DNA from: an uncultured Shewanella sp.
Lineage (GTDB): Bacteria > Pseudomonadota > Gammaproteobacteria > Enterobacterales > Shewanellaceae
Assembly (NCBI GenBank): GCA_947503555.1
Contig: CANNEE010000001.1
Span: forward strand, 124,001-188,000
DNA: 64,000 bases
Reading direction: 5' to 3'
A program made the position numbers and the translations under genes. Numbering within the stretch: the stretch's first letter is position 1; each line of letters begins with the position of its first letter. The notes under the pieces are model-generated. The model did not search any database and was not told where the DNA came from. It saw only the letters and a list, made by a program, of their open reading frames with translations. This document shows, piece by piece, positions 37,453-49,662 of this stretch.

Positions 37453-37466
37453 TTGATTCAAATCAA
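37453..37466 (-). promoter_or_regulatory. FNR/EtrA-type binding site upstream of cydA
   Basis: TTGAT-TCAA-ATCAA is a perfect match to the FNR consensus TTGATNNNNATCAA. It is about 305 bases upstream of cydA. If it acts at -41.5, transcription would start near 37418 and leave a 270-base leader. In Shewanella the FNR homologue EtrA works with CRP and Arc to adjust respiratory genes. Confidence 0.75.
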
Positions 37467-37748
37467 TCAAAAGCCCTCAACAGCATTGAATTTGAGAGCA
37501 ACACCACAAAGCAACCAAACACACCATTGACAGAACACAGAAATTAAAGTAGGAGCACCACATTTAAACAGAAATCATCACATTTACGCCATATAAAACA
37601 AAATCAAGACTCAAAACCAATAAAAACAAGACAAAAAAATAAAACGATAAACAAAAGATTAAATAAGATACTGTTTAAGTTAAATTAAAATACAATATAA
37701 ACAAATTAACCATTAGTTTATCTAATGATAAATGTTAAATTAAATCTT

Positions 37749-37777
37749 TTGTCACCCAGAAAAGTGACCTCTATACT
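37749..37777 (+). promoter_or_regulatory. Sigma-70 promoter in the cydA-purL gap, reading rightward
   Basis: TTGTCA and TATACT are separated by exactly 17 bases, with one mismatch from consensus in each hexamer. A GTCAC-N8-GTGAC inverted repeat (37751-37768) overlaps the -35 and spacer, a possible operator. No annotated-size gene follows; the 25-codon ORF at 37894 does. Confidence 0.65.
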
Positions 37778-37803
37778 GACTCCGTAAAGCAAGACAGGGG
37801 CAT

Positions 37804-37849
37804 GGCTTAATTCATAGATGTCGAAGCTAGAATGAATTATTAGAAAGCC
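37804..37849 (+). other. Predicted hairpin in the leader of the 25-codon ORF
   Basis: AATTCAT (37809-37815) pairs with ATGAATT (37832-37838). GGCTT (37804-37808) pairs with AAGCC (37845-37849) below it, after a 6-base bulge. It lies between the promoter and the ribosome binding site. A short ATCGAT-AAA-ATCGAT hairpin follows at about 37859-37873. Confidence 0.45.
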
Positions 37850-37893
37850 CAAACTTGCTATCGATAAAATCGATTCAAAAAGGGGTGTTAATA

Positions 37894-37971
37894 ATGCAAA
37901 AATTCATTGAACAAATAATTCAGGCCTACAAGAAAGTCTTCGCCGAACTTTTTAGAGCTGGAATTTTATGA
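37894..37971 (+). CDS. Candidate 25-residue amphipathic peptide
   Basis: The ORF starts at ATG 37894 with AGGGG 8 bases ahead and ends at TGA 37969. The peptide begins MQKFIEQIIQAYKK and continues VFAELFRAGIL. Phe, Ile, Tyr, Val and Leu recur every three or four residues, with Lys, Glu and Arg between, so a single amphipathic helix of slight positive charge is expected. A consensus-like promoter lies 117 bases upstream. A seven-codon ORF overlaps the stop by ATGA (37968-37991). I recognise no family; it could be a membrane-surface peptide, a type I toxin-like peptide or a chance ORF. Confidence 0.5.
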   Translation: MQKFIEQIIQAYKKVFAELFRAGIL

Positions 37972-38291
37972 TTAATCAATTAGCTAGCTAGCTTACCGTA
38001 TCAATTCACTCTAATTTGATAAGCGCTCAAAGAGGACTCATCTATGGGCGCTCATTAAACACCTACCAGAAACAAGTAAAAAAACAGATTAATATCTCTC
38101 GCCTCATCATGGTTCAACACCAATAAACAAACCACACCACTCATGTTAAACAAGAATGGTTCCCATACTGATAGGCTTTCATAGACGAAATAGTGACTGC
38201 TCTTCGGCTAAGTTCCAAAGCCCTATTGAGGTAATGCCAATTAGGAATACAAAGCAAAATGCTAGCTTCACAGTGCTTTCTTCATTGAAGA

Positions 38292-38312
38292 GACTTTTTC
38301 ATTGAAAAAGTC
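38292..38312. other. Perfect AT-rich hairpin near the end of the cydA-purL gap
   Basis: GACTTTTTC pairs with GAAAAAGTC over an ATT loop, a perfect 9-bp stem. The nonamer TTCATTGAA occurs twice, at 38281-38289 and 38298-38306, the second inside this hairpin. Its role is unknown; it lacks a T-tract beyond the stem. A weaker GCGCTCA repeat with partial stem is at 38022-38054. Nothing else was recognised in 37992-38386. Confidence 0.4.
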
Positions 38313-38389
38313 AATAAGACGACACCAATAAATGAGTATAGGACTGATATATAAGTAGAATACCCAACGTTAATAAAAGTTAAATAAAA

Positions 38390-38416
38390 AAAGGGCCAAG
38401 CTAAACTTGACCCTTT
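38390..38416 (-). terminator. Intrinsic terminator of purL
   Basis: On the minus strand AAAGGGTCAAG pairs with CTTGGCCCTTT (one G-U pair) over a 5-base loop, followed by TTTTATTT. Confidence 0.88.
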
Positions 38417-38453
38417 TCCGACTTTTTTACTCAGTTAATAGCTTAAAATAAGC

Positions 38454-41400
38454 TTAACCGAGTTTGACTCGTGCATTTCTAAACATTCGCATCCAAGGGC
38501 TATCTTCACCCCATGAATCTGGATGCCAAGAGTTCGCTACTGTTCTAAATACACGCTCAGGGTGAGGCATCATAATGGTCACTCGGCCATCTGTTGTACA
38601 GATCCCACTCAATCCTTCAGGCGAACCATTCGGATTTTGTGGATACTGAGTCGCCACTTCACCACGCCCATTGACATACTTAAGCGCTAGGGTTCCTGAT
38701 GCTAATGCAGCTTGTTGAGCCTCAAGATTGGCAAACTCGGCTCGCCCTTCCCCATGGGAGACAGCAATTGGCATGCGAGATCCAGCCATGCCATCAAAGA
38801 ACAACGACGGCGACTCTTGTACTTCAACCAAACTAAAGCGCGCTTCAAAACGCTCAGAACGGTTACGTACAAAACGAGGCCAAAGCTGAGAACCTGGAAT
38901 AATTTCCTTCAAATTAGAGAGCATCTGGCAGCCATTACACACGCCTAAAGCAAAACTATTACCGCGCTCAAAGAAACGACTAAATTCGTTGCGAGCAATA
39001 TCATTGAACAGAATAGACTTAGCCCAGCCCTCACCTGCTCCTAATACATCACCATAGGAGAAGCCACCACAGGCAACCAAGCCTTGGAAGTCACTTAAGC
39101 TTACTCTGCCCGAGAGAATATCACTCATATGTACATCTCGGCTTTCAAAACCGGCTCTGTCAAATGCGGCCGCCATCTCAAGGTGAGAGTTAACCCCTTG
39201 CTCACGCACAATCGCCATTTTCGGTGCAACCCCTTTAAGAATGAAAGGTGCGGCCACATCCTGTGATGGATCAAAGGATAAATCTACCGTCAAACCAGGC
39301 TCGCTGGCATCAAGCTTAAGTGCATGCTCCTCTTTAGCACACTCAGGATTATCCCTAAGGGTTTGCATATGCAGTGTGGTTTCTGCCCAGATCCCTCTTA
39401 ACTCAGAACGAGATTCTTGCACTAACACTTGGCCATTACGCTCAATGCGGATCTCATTGACGTTATCATGGTTAATGCCGCCGATAGCGTAACAGCTTAC
39501 TCCATGCTGATTAAAACGTTTGATGATGGCTTCGGCGTCTGATTCAGCCACTTGCAACACGCCGCCTAACTCTTCGTTGAATAGCACTTCAAGATCGCTA
39601 CCAGGGACAGATGTCAGGTCAAGGTTCAGACCAATATTACCAGCAAAGGCCATTTCAGCTAAGGTGGTGAATAGGCCACCATCACTGCGATCGTGATAGG
39701 CATATAGCTGCTTATCCGCCACCAAGGACTGAATCACATCGAAGAAATGTTTAAGACTCTCGGGCTTATCAAGATCAGGGGCGATATCGCCAAGCTCACT
39801 ATAAACCTGAGCTAAACAAGAACCACCAAGGCGGTTTTGCCCTTGACCGAGATCGACAAGTAACAAGCGAGTATCACCTTTATCGGTTCTCAACTCAGGC
39901 GTTACCGTATTGCGAATATCTTTGACCACACCAAAGGCGGTGATCACCAAAGACAGAGGTGACGTCACACTCTTTTGTTTATCTTCATCCTGCCAAGCGG
40001 TTTTCATCGACATAGAGTCTTTACCTACAGGAATGGTCAAACCAAGGGCTGGACACAGCTCTTCACCCACAGCTTTTACCGCTTCATATAAGCCAGCATC
40101 TTCACCTGGGTGACCGGCGGCCGACATCCAGTTAGCACTTAACTTAATACGCTTAAGTGAACCAATATCGGCACCAGCGATATTCATAATTGACTCGGCT
40201 ACCGCCATGCGTCCAGATGCAGCAAAATCGAGTAGCGCCAGTGGTGTACGCTCACCCATAGACATGGCTTCACCCGCATAGGAATCATAGCTCGCCGCAG
40301 TGACAGCACAATCGGCAACGGGAACCTGCCAAGGTCCCACCATCTGATCGCGATTAACAAGGCCGGTGACACTTCTATCCCCTATGGTGATCAAGAAGGT
40401 TTTCTCTGCAACGGTTGGCAGACGCAAAATACGACGAATCGCATCGCTAACTTCAATATGTTGCTGCTCAAGCGCAGTAGAACTCGCCTTAGCACTGACC
40501 ACATTCCGGCTCATCTTAGGCGCTTTACCCAGTAGCACTTCAAGAGGCAGATCGATTGGCTTATCATCAAAGTGATTATCAGATAGGCTTAGGTGCTCCT
40601 GCTCCGTCGCTTCACCCACTACAGCAAAAGGCGCTCGCTCACGCTCACAGATAGCGGCAAAGGTTTCAAGGTTTTCAGGTGCCACCGACAATACATAGCG
40701 CTCTTGAGACTCATTACACCAGATCTCTAATGGGCTCATACCAGCTTCATCCGATGGCACGTTACGCAGCTCGAAATTACCGCCACGACCACCGTCACTG
40801 ACCAGCTCAGGGAAGGCATTAGATAAACCGCCTGCGCCCACATCGTGAATGAACTGAATAGGGTTATTCTCACCCATCTGCCAGCAGCGATCGATCACCT
40901 CTTGACAGCGGCGCTCCATCTCAGGGTTTTCTCGCTGCACCGAGGCAAAGTCTAAATCCTCGCTCGACTGGCCTGAAGCCATTGACGACGCAGCTCCACC
41001 ACCTAGGCCAATATTCATTGCAGGGCCACCAAGTACAATTAACTTAGCACCTACCGTGATCTCGCCTTTCTGCACATGCTCGTCACGAATGTTACCTAAG
41101 CCACCAGCAATCATAATAGGCTTGTGATAACCGCGCACCTCTATGCCATTATGGCTATTGACCTGCTGCTCATAGGTACGGAAATAACCTAATAGTGCAG
41201 GACGACCAAACTCATTGTTAAATGCGGCGCCACCCAACGGGCCTTCAGTCATAATATCTAAAGCACTGACGATGCGAGATGGCTTACCATAATCTTGCTC
41301 CCATGGCTGTTTAAAGCCAGGGATATTCAGGTTAGAGACGCTAAAGCCTGTTAAGCCCGCTTTAGGCTTAGAGCCTCTACCCGTTGCGCCTTCATCACGA

Positions 41401-42341
41401 ATTTCACCACCTGAGCCGGTTGCTGCACCTGGATATGGGCTGATTGCCGTAGGATGGTTATGGGTTTCCACCTTCATCAGCACATGCATCGGCTCTTGAT
41501 GATATTGATAAACACCATCTTGATTAGGGAAGAAGCGACCCGCAATCGAGCCTTCCATTACCGCAGCATTATCTTTATAGGCCGATAGCACATGCTCAGG
41601 CGTATGTTCAAAGGTGTTTTTAATCATCTTGAACAGGGATTTTGGCTGCTCCTCGCCATCAATGGTCCAATCAGCATTGAAGATCTTATGACGGCAATGC
41701 TCTGAGTTGGCCTGAGCAAACATCATCAGCTCAATATCATTGGGATTACGACCTAGTTGCACAAAGTTCTCAACTAGGTAGTCAATCTCATCTTCGGCTA
41801 ACGCTAAGCCCATCTCAACATTCGCCACTTCCAATGCGCGGCGACCTTCTGCCAAAATATTCACACTTTGATATTTAGCGGGCTGGGCCTGCTCAAATAA
41901 AACTTGTGCTTGGTCAAAAGACGTTAGCGTCACTTCCATCATGCGGTCATGTAACAGAGCATTAAGCGTGCTTTGTTGCTCATCTGTCATCGCCTCAGCT
42001 TCGACATAATAAGCAATACCACGCTCTAAACGCTTAATGTTATTTAGGCCGCAATTGTGAGCAATGTCGGTGGCTTTAGAAGACCAAGGAGAGATAGTAC
42101 CGGGACGGGGTGTAACGAAAATCAAGGTTCCAGAGGGCGTATGAGTTTCAATATCTGGACCATAGGTGAGGATCTTATCTAGTTGTTGTTTTTGTTCCTC
42201 GGTTAATGGCGTCTTGAGTTGGGCTAAGTGTATAAATTCGGCATAAATCTGGGTTACGGGTAGCTGGGCATGCTCACAGGCTTGCATCAGCTTTTGCACC
42301 CTAAATGCCGATAACGCAGGGGCTCCGCGGATGATTTCCAT
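38454..42341 (-). CDS. purL: PurL, phosphoribosylformylglycinamidine synthase
   Basis: About 1295 residues, the large single-chain PurL of Gammaproteobacteria. It converts FGAR, glutamine and ATP to FGAM in purine synthesis. The N-terminus [19 protein letters not shown] matches the E. coli start. The synthase core has [20 protein letters not shown] (about 295-315) and [10 protein letters not shown]. The C-terminal glutamine amidotransferase has the nucleophile in GVCNGCQML and the ending HPERVFR. ATG 42341 is preferred to the adjoining GTG. It is divergent from mltF across 280 bases; no clear PurR box was seen there. Confidence 0.97.
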   Translation of the reverse strand: MEIIRGAPALSAFRVQKLMQACEHAQLPVTQIYAEFIHLAQLKTPLTEEQKQQLDKILTYGPDIETHTPSGTLIFVTPRPGTISPWSSKATDIAHNCGLNNIKRLERGIAYYVEAEAMTDEQQSTLNALLHDRMMEVTLTSFDQAQVLFEQAQPAKYQSVNILAEGRRALEVANVEMGLALAEDEIDYLVENFVQLGRNPNDIELMMFAQANSEHCRHKIFNADWTIDGEEQPKSLFKMIKNTFEHTPEHVLSAYKDNAAVMEGSIAGRFFPNQDGVYQYHQEPMHVLMKVETHNHPTAISPYPGAATGSGGEIRDEGATGRGSKPKAGLTGFSVSNLNIPGFKQPWEQDYGKPSRIVSALDIMTEGPLGGAAFNNEFGRPALLGYFRTYEQQVNSHNGIEVRGYHKPIMIAGGLGNIRDEHVQKGEITVGAKLIVLGGPAMNIGLGGGAASSMASGQSSEDLDFASVQRENPEMERRCQEVIDRCWQMGENNPIQFIHDVGAGGLSNAFPELVSDGGRGGNFELRNVPSDEAGMSPLEIWCNESQERYVLSVAPENLETFAAICERERAPFAVVGEATEQEHLSLSDNHFDDKPIDLPLEVLLGKAPKMSRNVVSAKASSTALEQQHIEVSDAIRRILRLPTVAEKTFLITIGDRSVTGLVNRDQMVGPWQVPVADCAVTAASYDSYAGEAMSMGERTPLALLDFAASGRMAVAESIMNIAGADIGSLKRIKLSANWMSAAGHPGEDAGLYEAVKAVGEELCPALGLTIPVGKDSMSMKTAWQDEDKQKSVTSPLSLVITAFGVVKDIRNTVTPELRTDKGDTRLLLVDLGQGQNRLGGSCLAQVYSELGDIAPDLDKPESLKHFFDVIQSLVADKQLYAYHDRSDGGLFTTLAEMAFAGNIGLNLDLTSVPGSDLEVLFNEELGGVLQVAESDAEAIIKRFNQHGVSCYAIGGINHDNVNEIRIERNGQVLVQESRSELRGIWAETTLHMQTLRDNPECAKEEHALKLDASEPGLTVDLSFDPSQDVAAPFILKGVAPKMAIVREQGVNSHLEMAAAFDRAGFESRDVHMSDILSGRVSLSDFQGLVACGGFSYGDVLGAGEGWAKSILFNDIARNEFSRFFERGNSFALGVCNGCQMLSNLKEIIPGSQLWPRFVRNRSERFEARFSLVEVQESPSLFFDGMAGSRMPIAVSHGEGRAEFANLEAQQAALASGTLALKYVNGRGEVATQYPQNPNGSPEGLSGICTTDGRVTIMMPHPERVFRTVANSWHPDSWGEDSPWMRMFRNARVKLG

Positions 42342-42624
42342 CACGTCTTTTCACCTTATTATTAATTATTGCAGGGTCAGAACTGGGCGCTATTATAGGG
42401 AAATAGGTCACAAAATTCATCTCTAGCCAGCCTAATAAAGGCTTCAAAAACCGCTATTTGTAGCCTGATTTGAGAAAACAGTTATCATAAGAGAGAATAA
42501 CCTCAAGCAGCTTCTCTATCGTCGATATTTTGGTCATAATTAGTTGGCAGGTATAAAAGCATACTTCATATAGATAAATTTTATATGCAACTAATATATA
42601 AGGAAAAATTTACGCTACATTCCA

Positions 42625-44088
42625 ATGAAAAAATGGTACTTGGCGATCATAGTAAGTTTTTTACTGGCAGCATGTCAGGATCCAAGCCTGTCTGATAACA
42701 AGGACTCACCTTCTGCCAATGCCAAGCCTCAACAGCTCACAGTTGGCACGCTTTACGGGCCACAAATATATATGCTCAATGGCCAAGGCCATTCTGGCTT
42801 CGATTATGAGATGGCAGTTAAGTTTGCTAACTATCTAGATACACCTCTTAAGATAAAAGCCTTTAATAGTATCTCCGCGTTATACGATGCCCTTGAGACT
42901 GAAGAGATAGATTTAATCGCCGCTGGTCTAAGTGATAGCCCTAATCGACGAGCGCGCTTTAGACTTGGCCCTCCCCTTTATCATATCGATAGACTCTTGG
43001 TATATAGACAGGGCACCTATAGACCTAAACGTATCGAAGATCTTGAGCTGCCCATTAGCATAATTGCCGACTCAGCCTATGTGGAAACCTTAGCTCAGTA
43101 TCAGCAACGCCACCCAACACTGAGTTGGGAGCAAGTCTACGATAAAGACAATGAAGAGCTACTAAGCCTGATTGCTAAAGGCGATATTCCCTACACCCTA
43201 ACAGACAGTGCCAGTCTGCAAGTCAGCCGCCGCATGATGCCAGAGCTTAGGTCGGGTCCAATACTTGAAAAAAATATTCCCGTTAGCTGGCTACTTCCTC
43301 CCCAAAATAGCGATAAGTTGATGAGCCAACTGCTCGCCTTTTGGCATCAAGAGCGTTTAGCTGGCACCCTTGAGCATCTTAACGAGAAATACTTTGGCCA
43401 TGTGCAACGATTCGATTACGTCGATACTCGCGCCTTTATTCGTGCCATAGATAACAAACTGCCTAAATATCGCCTCCTCTTTGAAACCTATGCCGACGGT
43501 CTAGACTGGCGCAAACTGGCGGCTACTAGCTATCAGGAATCCCATTGGAACCCTAAAGCAAGGTCGCCCACTGGGGTCAGGGGCATGATGATGCTGACGC
43601 TACCGACCGCCAAACAAGTGGGCACCACCAACCGGCTCGATGCCGAGCAAAGCATACGTGGTGGAGCCAAATACCTTAAAGGCATACTTAAACGCCTACC
43701 TAATTCCATACCGCAAAATCAGCGTATGTGGTTTGCCCTCGCCTCCTATAATGTCGGCATGGGTCATGTGGAAGATGCCAGAAAGATTGCACAGCAGATG
43801 GGGCTAAACCCCAGCGCTTGGCGGGATGTAAAGCAAGTTCTGCCCCTGCTGCAACAACGCAAATACTATAAGGACACACGTTATGGCTATGCGAGAGGCA
43901 AAGAAGCGGTTCACTATGTGGAAAATATTCGCCGCTACTACGACACTATGGTTTGGCTAGATAGTCAAGAAGCACATCAACAGGCAAAACACCCTGCCCC
44001 AGTGGTCGCATTGGAAACCGATACCAGCAAAACTGGCCAGCAGATAACTGAGTCAAACTTAAGCCAAGATATTACGCCGCCAGAATAA
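42625..44088 (+). CDS. mltF: MltF, membrane-bound lytic transglycosylase
   Basis: 487 residues. A lipoprotein signal (SFLLAAC, cysteine at 17) is followed by a solute-binding-protein-like module (about 40-265) and a GH23 lytic transglycosylase domain (about 290-420). The catalytic glutamate is in [19 protein letters not shown]. It cleaves peptidoglycan glycan strands at the outer membrane's inner face, and the N-terminal module is regulatory in E. coli/Pseudomonas relatives. It is divergent from purL, a widely conserved pair. Confidence 0.95.
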   Translation: MKKWYLAIIVSFLLAACQDPSLSDNKDSPSANAKPQQLTVGTLYGPQIYMLNGQGHSGFDYEMAVKFANYLDTPLKIKAFNSISALYDALETEEIDLIAAGLSDSPNRRARFRLGPPLYHIDRLLVYRQGTYRPKRIEDLELPISIIADSAYVETLAQYQQRHPTLSWEQVYDKDNEELLSLIAKGDIPYTLTDSASLQVSRRMMPELRSGPILEKNIPVSWLLPPQNSDKLMSQLLAFWHQERLAGTLEHLNEKYFGHVQRFDYVDTRAFIRAIDNKLPKYRLLFETYADGLDWRKLAATSYQESHWNPKARSPTGVRGMMMLTLPTAKQVGTTNRLDAEQSIRGGAKYLKGILKRLPNSIPQNQRMWFALASYNVGMGHVEDARKIAQQMGLNPSAWRDVKQVLPLLQQRKYYKDTRYGYARGKEAVHYVENIRRYYDTMVWLDSQEAHQQAKHPAPVVALETDTSKTGQQITESNLSQDITPPE

Positions 44089-44323
44089 CCCCTAGGCTTA
44101 GGTAACATGCTAGCTCAAACTAGATAGTTGCCACCTACGATAAATGAGTTCGCAAATACGAACTTGCTTTAATTACCCACAAGACCCAAAATCTGCGCCA
44201 AAGGACAAGTAAATCGATGTTTTTTTGTGCAACACCTTCCATTGCACAAGCTTAAGCACTCGATACAAAAGCTCACTTACTTAGCGTAAGTGAATAAACA
44301 ATAAAATATAATAAGAGCTTGTT

Positions 44324-44963
<640 letters not shown>

Positions 44964-44988
44964 TTAATGAAAGTGGGCCATTATACAG

Positions 44989-45012
44989 AAAAAGGCGCCG
45001 CAGCGCCTTTAT
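44989..45012 (-). terminator. Intrinsic terminator of guaA
   Basis: AAAGGCGC pairs with GCGCCTTT around a 4-base loop, and the minus strand continues TTTTTCTG. Confidence 0.88.
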
Positions 45013-45032
45013 CATAAACTCATATAAGAGCT

Positions 45033-46610
45033 CTATTCCCACTCGATAGTCGCTGGCGGCTTACCGGAAATATCGTAAACCACGCGGGAAATACCGTCGA
45101 TTTCATTGATAATACGATTAGACACGCGACCTAGGAAATCATATGGCAAATGCGCCCAATGGGCTGTCATAAAGTCGATTGTCTCTACTGCGCGCAGTGA
45201 CACAACCCAATCATATTTACGGCCATCTCCCATGACTCCCACCGAACGTACAGGTAAGAACACGGTAAATGCTTGGCTGACTTTATGATATAGCTCGGCT
45301 TTATGCAGTTCTTCGATAAAGATAGCATCGGCGCGGCGAAGCAGATCGCAATACTCTTTTTTCACCTCACCCAATACACGCACGCCCAGTCCAGGTCCTG
45401 GGAATGGATGGCGATAAAGCATGTCATAGGGAAGACCTAGCTCTAAACCAATTTTACGTACTTCATCTTTAAAGAGCTCGCGCAGAGGCTCAACTAAGCC
45501 TAGCTCCATATCTTCAGGCAGACCGCCAACATTGTGATGAGACTTAATCACATGGGCCTTACCCGTCGCACTGCCAGCAGATTCGATCACATCTGGGTAG
45601 ATAGTACCTTGAGCCAACCACTTAGCATTGACACATTTACGAGACTCTTCATCGAAAATCTCGACAAACACATGACCAATAATCTTACGTTTAGCTTCAG
45701 GATCTGCTTCACCTTCTAAGGCCTTTAGGAAACGGTCTTCTGCGTCAACATGAACAATGTTGAGACCGAAGTGATCGCCAAACATATCCATCACCTGCTT
45801 GGCTTCATTGAGTCTTAACAGGCCATTATCGACGAAGACACAGGTAAGCTTGTCACCAATCGCGCGGTGCAACAACATAGCCACAACAGAGGAGTCAACG
45901 CCGCCTGACAGGCCAAGAATCACTTCTTCATCGCCCACTTGTGCCTTAATACGCTCGACCGCATCTTCGATAATCGACGCAGGCTGCCAGTTAGCTTCAC
46001 ATTGACAAATCTCTAGGGCAAAGTGCTCAAGCATACGCTTACCCTGACGGGTATGAGTCACCTCAGGGTGGAACTGTACGCCATAGAACTGCTTATCCTC
46101 ATTGGCCATAGCGGCATAAGGGCAAGTTTCAGTATTGGCAATAGCAACGAAGCCTTCAGGAATGCTTGATACCTTATCACCATGGCTCATCCACACATCG
46201 AGTAGTGGCTTGCCTGCATCACTAATGGCGTCTTCGATATGGTTAAACAGGCTACATGGGTTTTGCACTTCAACCTGAGCGTAACCAAACTCACCTTCGC
46301 CTATGCCCTGAATGACCTTACCACCTAGTTGCTCAGACATGGTTTGCATGCCGTAACAGATCCCAAGCACAGGCACGCCTGCGTTAAATACATACTCAGG
46401 GGCGCGAGGAGAGTTCTCAGCTGTCACACTCTCAGGGCCACCGGCTAAGATAATACCGTTAGGTGCAAACTCACGGATCTGTGCTTCTGATACATCCCAA
46501 GCCCATAGCTCACAGTAGACACCAATTTCACGAATACGACGGGCAATCAGCTGGGTATATTGAGATCCAAAATCTAAAATCAGGATCTTATGCTCGTGGA
46601 TATTACTCAT
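45033..46610 (-). CDS. guaA: GuaA, GMP synthase (glutamine-hydrolysing)
   Basis: 525 residues. The N-terminal class I glutamine amidotransferase has Cys in GICYGMQTM (about 85) and HPEVTHT. The ATP pyrophosphatase domain has the P-loop [10 protein letters not shown] (about 233-242). The C-terminal dimerisation domain ends PPATIEWE. It makes GMP from XMP. It follows guaB by 81 bases, probably in one operon with partial termination. Confidence 0.97.
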   Translation of the reverse strand: MSNIHEHKILILDFGSQYTQLIARRIREIGVYCELWAWDVSEAQIREFAPNGIILAGGPESVTAENSPRAPEYVFNAGVPVLGICYGMQTMSEQLGGKVIQGIGEGEFGYAQVEVQNPCSLFNHIEDAISDAGKPLLDVWMSHGDKVSSIPEGFVAIANTETCPYAAMANEDKQFYGVQFHPEVTHTRQGKRMLEHFALEICQCEANWQPASIIEDAVERIKAQVGDEEVILGLSGGVDSSVVAMLLHRAIGDKLTCVFVDNGLLRLNEAKQVMDMFGDHFGLNIVHVDAEDRFLKALEGEADPEAKRKIIGHVFVEIFDEESRKCVNAKWLAQGTIYPDVIESAGSATGKAHVIKSHHNVGGLPEDMELGLVEPLRELFKDEVRKIGLELGLPYDMLYRHPFPGPGLGVRVLGEVKKEYCDLLRRADAIFIEELHKAELYHKVSQAFTVFLPVRSVGVMGDGRKYDWVVSLRAVETIDFMTAHWAHLPYDFLGRVSNRIINEIDGISRVVYDISGKPPATIEWE

Positions 46611-46659
46611 GGGTAACCTTTATTTCTTAATATTTGATTTTATATGAATAAACTTAAAC

Positions 46660-46684
46660 AAAGGGCGGCTATAGCCACCCTTAT
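46660..46684 (-). terminator. Hairpin between guaB and guaA
   Basis: AAGGG(C)GGCT pairs with AGCC(A)CCCTT. On the minus strand it is followed by TTGTTTAAGTTT, a weak U-tract, so it probably only dampens readthrough into guaA. Confidence 0.55.
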
Positions 46685-46691
46685 TAATCGA

Positions 46692-48158
46692 TTAAGTACG
46701 AGAGCGATAGTTAGGCGCTTCTTTGCTGATAGTCACATCATGGACATGACTCTCACCCATGCCCGCAGAGGTGACTTTCACAAACTCTGCCTTAGTATTA
46801 AGGGTTTCGATATCAGGGCAACCAGTCAGGCCCATACAAGAGCGTAAACCGCCCATATGCTGATGAATAATCTCTTTAAGCTTACCTTTGTATGGTACGC
46901 GGCCTTCGATACCTTCTGGTACCAATTTATCGGCAGCATTATCGCTCTGGAAGTAGCGGTCGGAAGAGCCTTGAGACATAGCACCTAGAGAGCCCATGCC
47001 ACGGTAAGACTTATAAGCTCGACCTTGGTAAAGCTCTGTTTCTCCCGGCGCTTCATCAGTACCAGCAAACATAGAGCCAGCCATGATGCAAGACGCGCCA
47101 GCAGCCAAGGCTTTGGCTAAATCACCAGAGAAGCGAATACCACCATCGGCAATCACAGGAATACCGAGTTTACGCACAGCTTCTGCTGCATCGGATACCG
47201 CAGTGATTTGTGGAACACCAACACCTGTAACAATACGAGTAGTACAAATAGAGCCAGGGCCGATTCCCACTTTAACAGCGTTAACACCCGCTTCAACCAG
47301 TGCAAGCGCACCTTCTGCTGTCGCGACATTACCGCCAACAATCTGCAGCTCAGGATGCTTTGCACGCGTCTCACGAATACGTTGTAATACGCCTTCCGAG
47401 TGACCGTGAGATGAATCGATAAGCAATACATCAACGCCCGCCTTAACCAGCGCATCAACACGCTCTTCATTGCCTGCACCCGCGCCAACAGCAGCGCCAA
47501 CGCGAAGACGACCCAGCTCATCTTTACAAGCATTTGGCTTTTGCTCAGCTTTAAGGAAGTCTTTGACAGTGATTAAGCCTTTAAGCTTAAAGTCATTATC
47601 AACCACTAAGACTTTCTCAATGCGGTGGGCATGCATTAACTTTTGCACTTCATCTAGCGCCGTTCCTTCTGGAACCGTTACTAGGCGGTCTTTTGGTGTC
47701 ATCACCTGCTCGACCGTTTTGCTCCAGTCAGTCACAAAACGAGTGTCACGGCCCGTGATGATACCCACTAGCTCGTTAGCGGCATTCACCACTGGATAAC
47801 CAGCAAAACCATTTTTATCGATAAGGCGTCTTAACTCGGCAAGAGTCGTCGTTGGGGCAATCGTTACCGGCTGCTGCACGATACCTGATTCGTAAATTTT
47901 GACTTTACGAACTTCTTCAGCCTGCTGCTCGATACTCATATTTTTATGGATAAAACCTAGTCCGCCTTCTTGAGCCATAGCAATCGCTAAACGTGCTTCG
48001 GTCACAGTATCCATAGCCGCAGAGACAAGTGGAATATTCAGTGTGATTTTATCGGTAAGGCGCGTCTTTAGATCAGCTGTGTTAGGGAGAACCGTAGAGT
48101 GTGCTGGAACCAGCAGCACATCATCAAAAGTGAGTGCTTCTTTCTTTAAACGTAACAT
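46692..48158 (-). CDS. guaB: GuaB, IMP dehydrogenase
   Basis: 488 residues from ATG 48158 ([20 protein letters not shown]). An ATG three codons earlier is closer to a GGGG motif and may also be used. The TIM barrel is interrupted by two CBS domains (about 95-205). The catalytic cysteine is in [11 protein letters not shown] (about 303), and the flap region ends GVEG-like [13 protein letters not shown]. It oxidises IMP to XMP with NAD. It is divergent from xseA. Confidence 0.97.
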   Translation of the reverse strand: MLRLKKEALTFDDVLLVPAHSTVLPNTADLKTRLTDKITLNIPLVSAAMDTVTEARLAIAMAQEGGLGFIHKNMSIEQQAEEVRKVKIYESGIVQQPVTIAPTTTLAELRRLIDKNGFAGYPVVNAANELVGIITGRDTRFVTDWSKTVEQVMTPKDRLVTVPEGTALDEVQKLMHAHRIEKVLVVDNDFKLKGLITVKDFLKAEQKPNACKDELGRLRVGAAVGAGAGNEERVDALVKAGVDVLLIDSSHGHSEGVLQRIRETRAKHPELQIVGGNVATAEGALALVEAGVNAVKVGIGPGSICTTRIVTGVGVPQITAVSDAAEAVRKLGIPVIADGGIRFSGDLAKALAAGASCIMAGSMFAGTDEAPGETELYQGRAYKSYRGMGSLGAMSQGSSDRYFQSDNAADKLVPEGIEGRVPYKGKLKEIIHQHMGGLRSCMGLTGCPDIETLNTKAEFVKVTSAGMGESHVHDVTISKEAPNYRSRT

Positions 48159-48289
48159 GAGCAACATTTCCCCGTGTGGTAGGATATTTTAATAATATAG
48201 AGGTAAAATATTGCGGCGGGATTATACCTTGCATATTTGTCTCGGTAAATGGAAAATAGTAAAAAAATGGCATTAACGGCAAAATACCC

Positions 48290-49624
48290 ATGAAAACCCC
48301 AAAAAATAATGTTTACACCGTCTCACGTCTCAATGGTGAAGTGAGACAACTTTTAGAAGGGCAACTGGGTAAAATTTGGCTCGAAGCAGAAATCTCTAAC
48401 TTTGCCGCACCGAGTTCAGGTCACTGGTACCTCACCCTTAAGGATAGTCGCTCGCAAATCCGCTGCGCCATGTTTAAGGGACGCAATCGCACTGTCACCT
48501 TTAAACCAACCAATGGTCAGCAAGTACTAGTCAAAGGCGCGATTAGTGTTTATGAGCCAAGAGGGGATTACCAACTCATTCTTGAGTCCATGTTGCCAGC
48601 TGGTGATGGCCTGTTAGCACAGCAGTATGAAGCACTAAAGTTAAAGCTTGCTGCTGAAGGTCTGTTTGCCACTGAAACCAAAAGACCAATGCCAGAGAAT
48701 ATACGCAAAGTCGGGGTGATTACCTCCCACACAGGCGCTGCCATTCAAGATGTACTACATGTGCTACAAAGACGCGATCCGTCTCTAGAGGTGATCATCT
48801 ATCCAAGTCAGGTACAAGGGGACAATGCTCATCTTTCTCTTTGCCACGCTATTCATACAGCCAATGCAAGACAAGAGGTGGATCTGTTGCTATTAACCCG
48901 AGGCGGCGGTTCACTGGAGGATTTATGGTGTTTTAACAATGAGGAGTTAGCGCACACTATCTATAATAGCGCCCTCCCCGTCATTTCCGCTGTAGGCCAT
49001 GAAGTCGATATCACCATTAGTGATTATGTTGCCGATCTTAGAGCGCCTACCCCATCGGCAGCGGCCGAGCTCATCTCCAAAGATAAAGATAACAAGTCAC
49101 AGCATGTTATCGCCCTGCTAGGCCGGCTCAAGCAAGGTTGGCAACACTACTCTCTAAGAAAACAAAGCCAATTTCAGCAAGTCAGCCACAGACTCGCTGC
49201 CAACGACCCTAAGAGACAACTAGAGACCTTTAATCAGCAGTTTGATGAGCTAAATATCAGGCTAACGAATGCAATGCAGCAAAGGCTGTCTCAGCTGCAA
49301 CTGCAGCAGCAAAGTGTTACAGCGAGATTAAATCAGCAGTCACCACAGCATAAGTTAACGCTCGCTAACAATGAACTTAGCCACTTATCTCGTCGACTTA
49401 ATACTGCAATAACAGATAAGCTAAAAAGTGCTCATCAGCAAGTTGCCAATGCCAGCCATCAACTAGACACTGTCAGTCCATTAGCGACACTCTCTCGCGG
49501 CTACAGCATCACTCATATAGCGAAAGGTAAATTGGTCGAGTCTGTTGAGGATACCAAAATTGGTGATACCTTAGTGACACAAGTCCAAGATGGCACTATT
49601 ACCTCAAGGGTTATTGAGCAATAA
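48290..49624 (+). CDS. xseA: XseA, exonuclease VII large subunit
   Basis: 444 residues. An OB-fold N-terminus ([20 protein letters not shown]) is followed by a catalytic region with [23 protein letters not shown] (shown in part) and [17 protein letters not shown] long coiled-coil spans about 250-400, then [12 protein letters not shown]. It degrades single-stranded DNA with XseB, which is encoded elsewhere. It is divergent from guaB. Confidence 0.96.
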   Translation: MKTPKNNVYTVSRLNGEVRQLLEGQLGKIWLEAEISNFAAPSSGHWYLTLKDSRSQIRCAMFKGRNRTVTFKPTNGQQVLVKGAISVYEPRGDYQLILESMLPAGDGLLAQQYEALKLKLAAEGLFATETKRPMPENIRKVGVITSHTGAAIQDVLHVLQRRDPSLEVIIYPSQVQGDNAHLSLCHAIHTANARQEVDLLLLTRGGGSLEDLWCFNNEELAHTIYNSALPVISAVGHEVDITISDYVADLRAPTPSAAAELISKDKDNKSQHVIALLGRLKQGWQHYSLRKQSQFQQVSHRLAANDPKRQLETFNQQFDELNIRLTNAMQQRLSQLQLQQQSVTARLNQQSPQHKLTLANNELSHLSRRLNTAITDKLKSAHQQVANASHQLDTVSPLATLSRGYSITHIAKGKLVESVEDTKIGDTLVTQVQDGTITSRVIEQ

Positions 49625-49628
49625 CAAA

Positions 49629-49655
49629 TGTGGCCTAGCTGTCAGCTAGGCCACA
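49629..49655. terminator. Perfect 12-bp hairpin between convergent genes
   Basis: TGTGGCCTAGCT pairs with AGCTAGGCCACA over a GTC loop. It sits between xseA and the lipoprotein gene. There is no T-tract on either side, so it may be a 3'-end stabiliser rather than a classical terminator. Confidence 0.6.
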
Positions 49656-49662
49656 AGATAAA

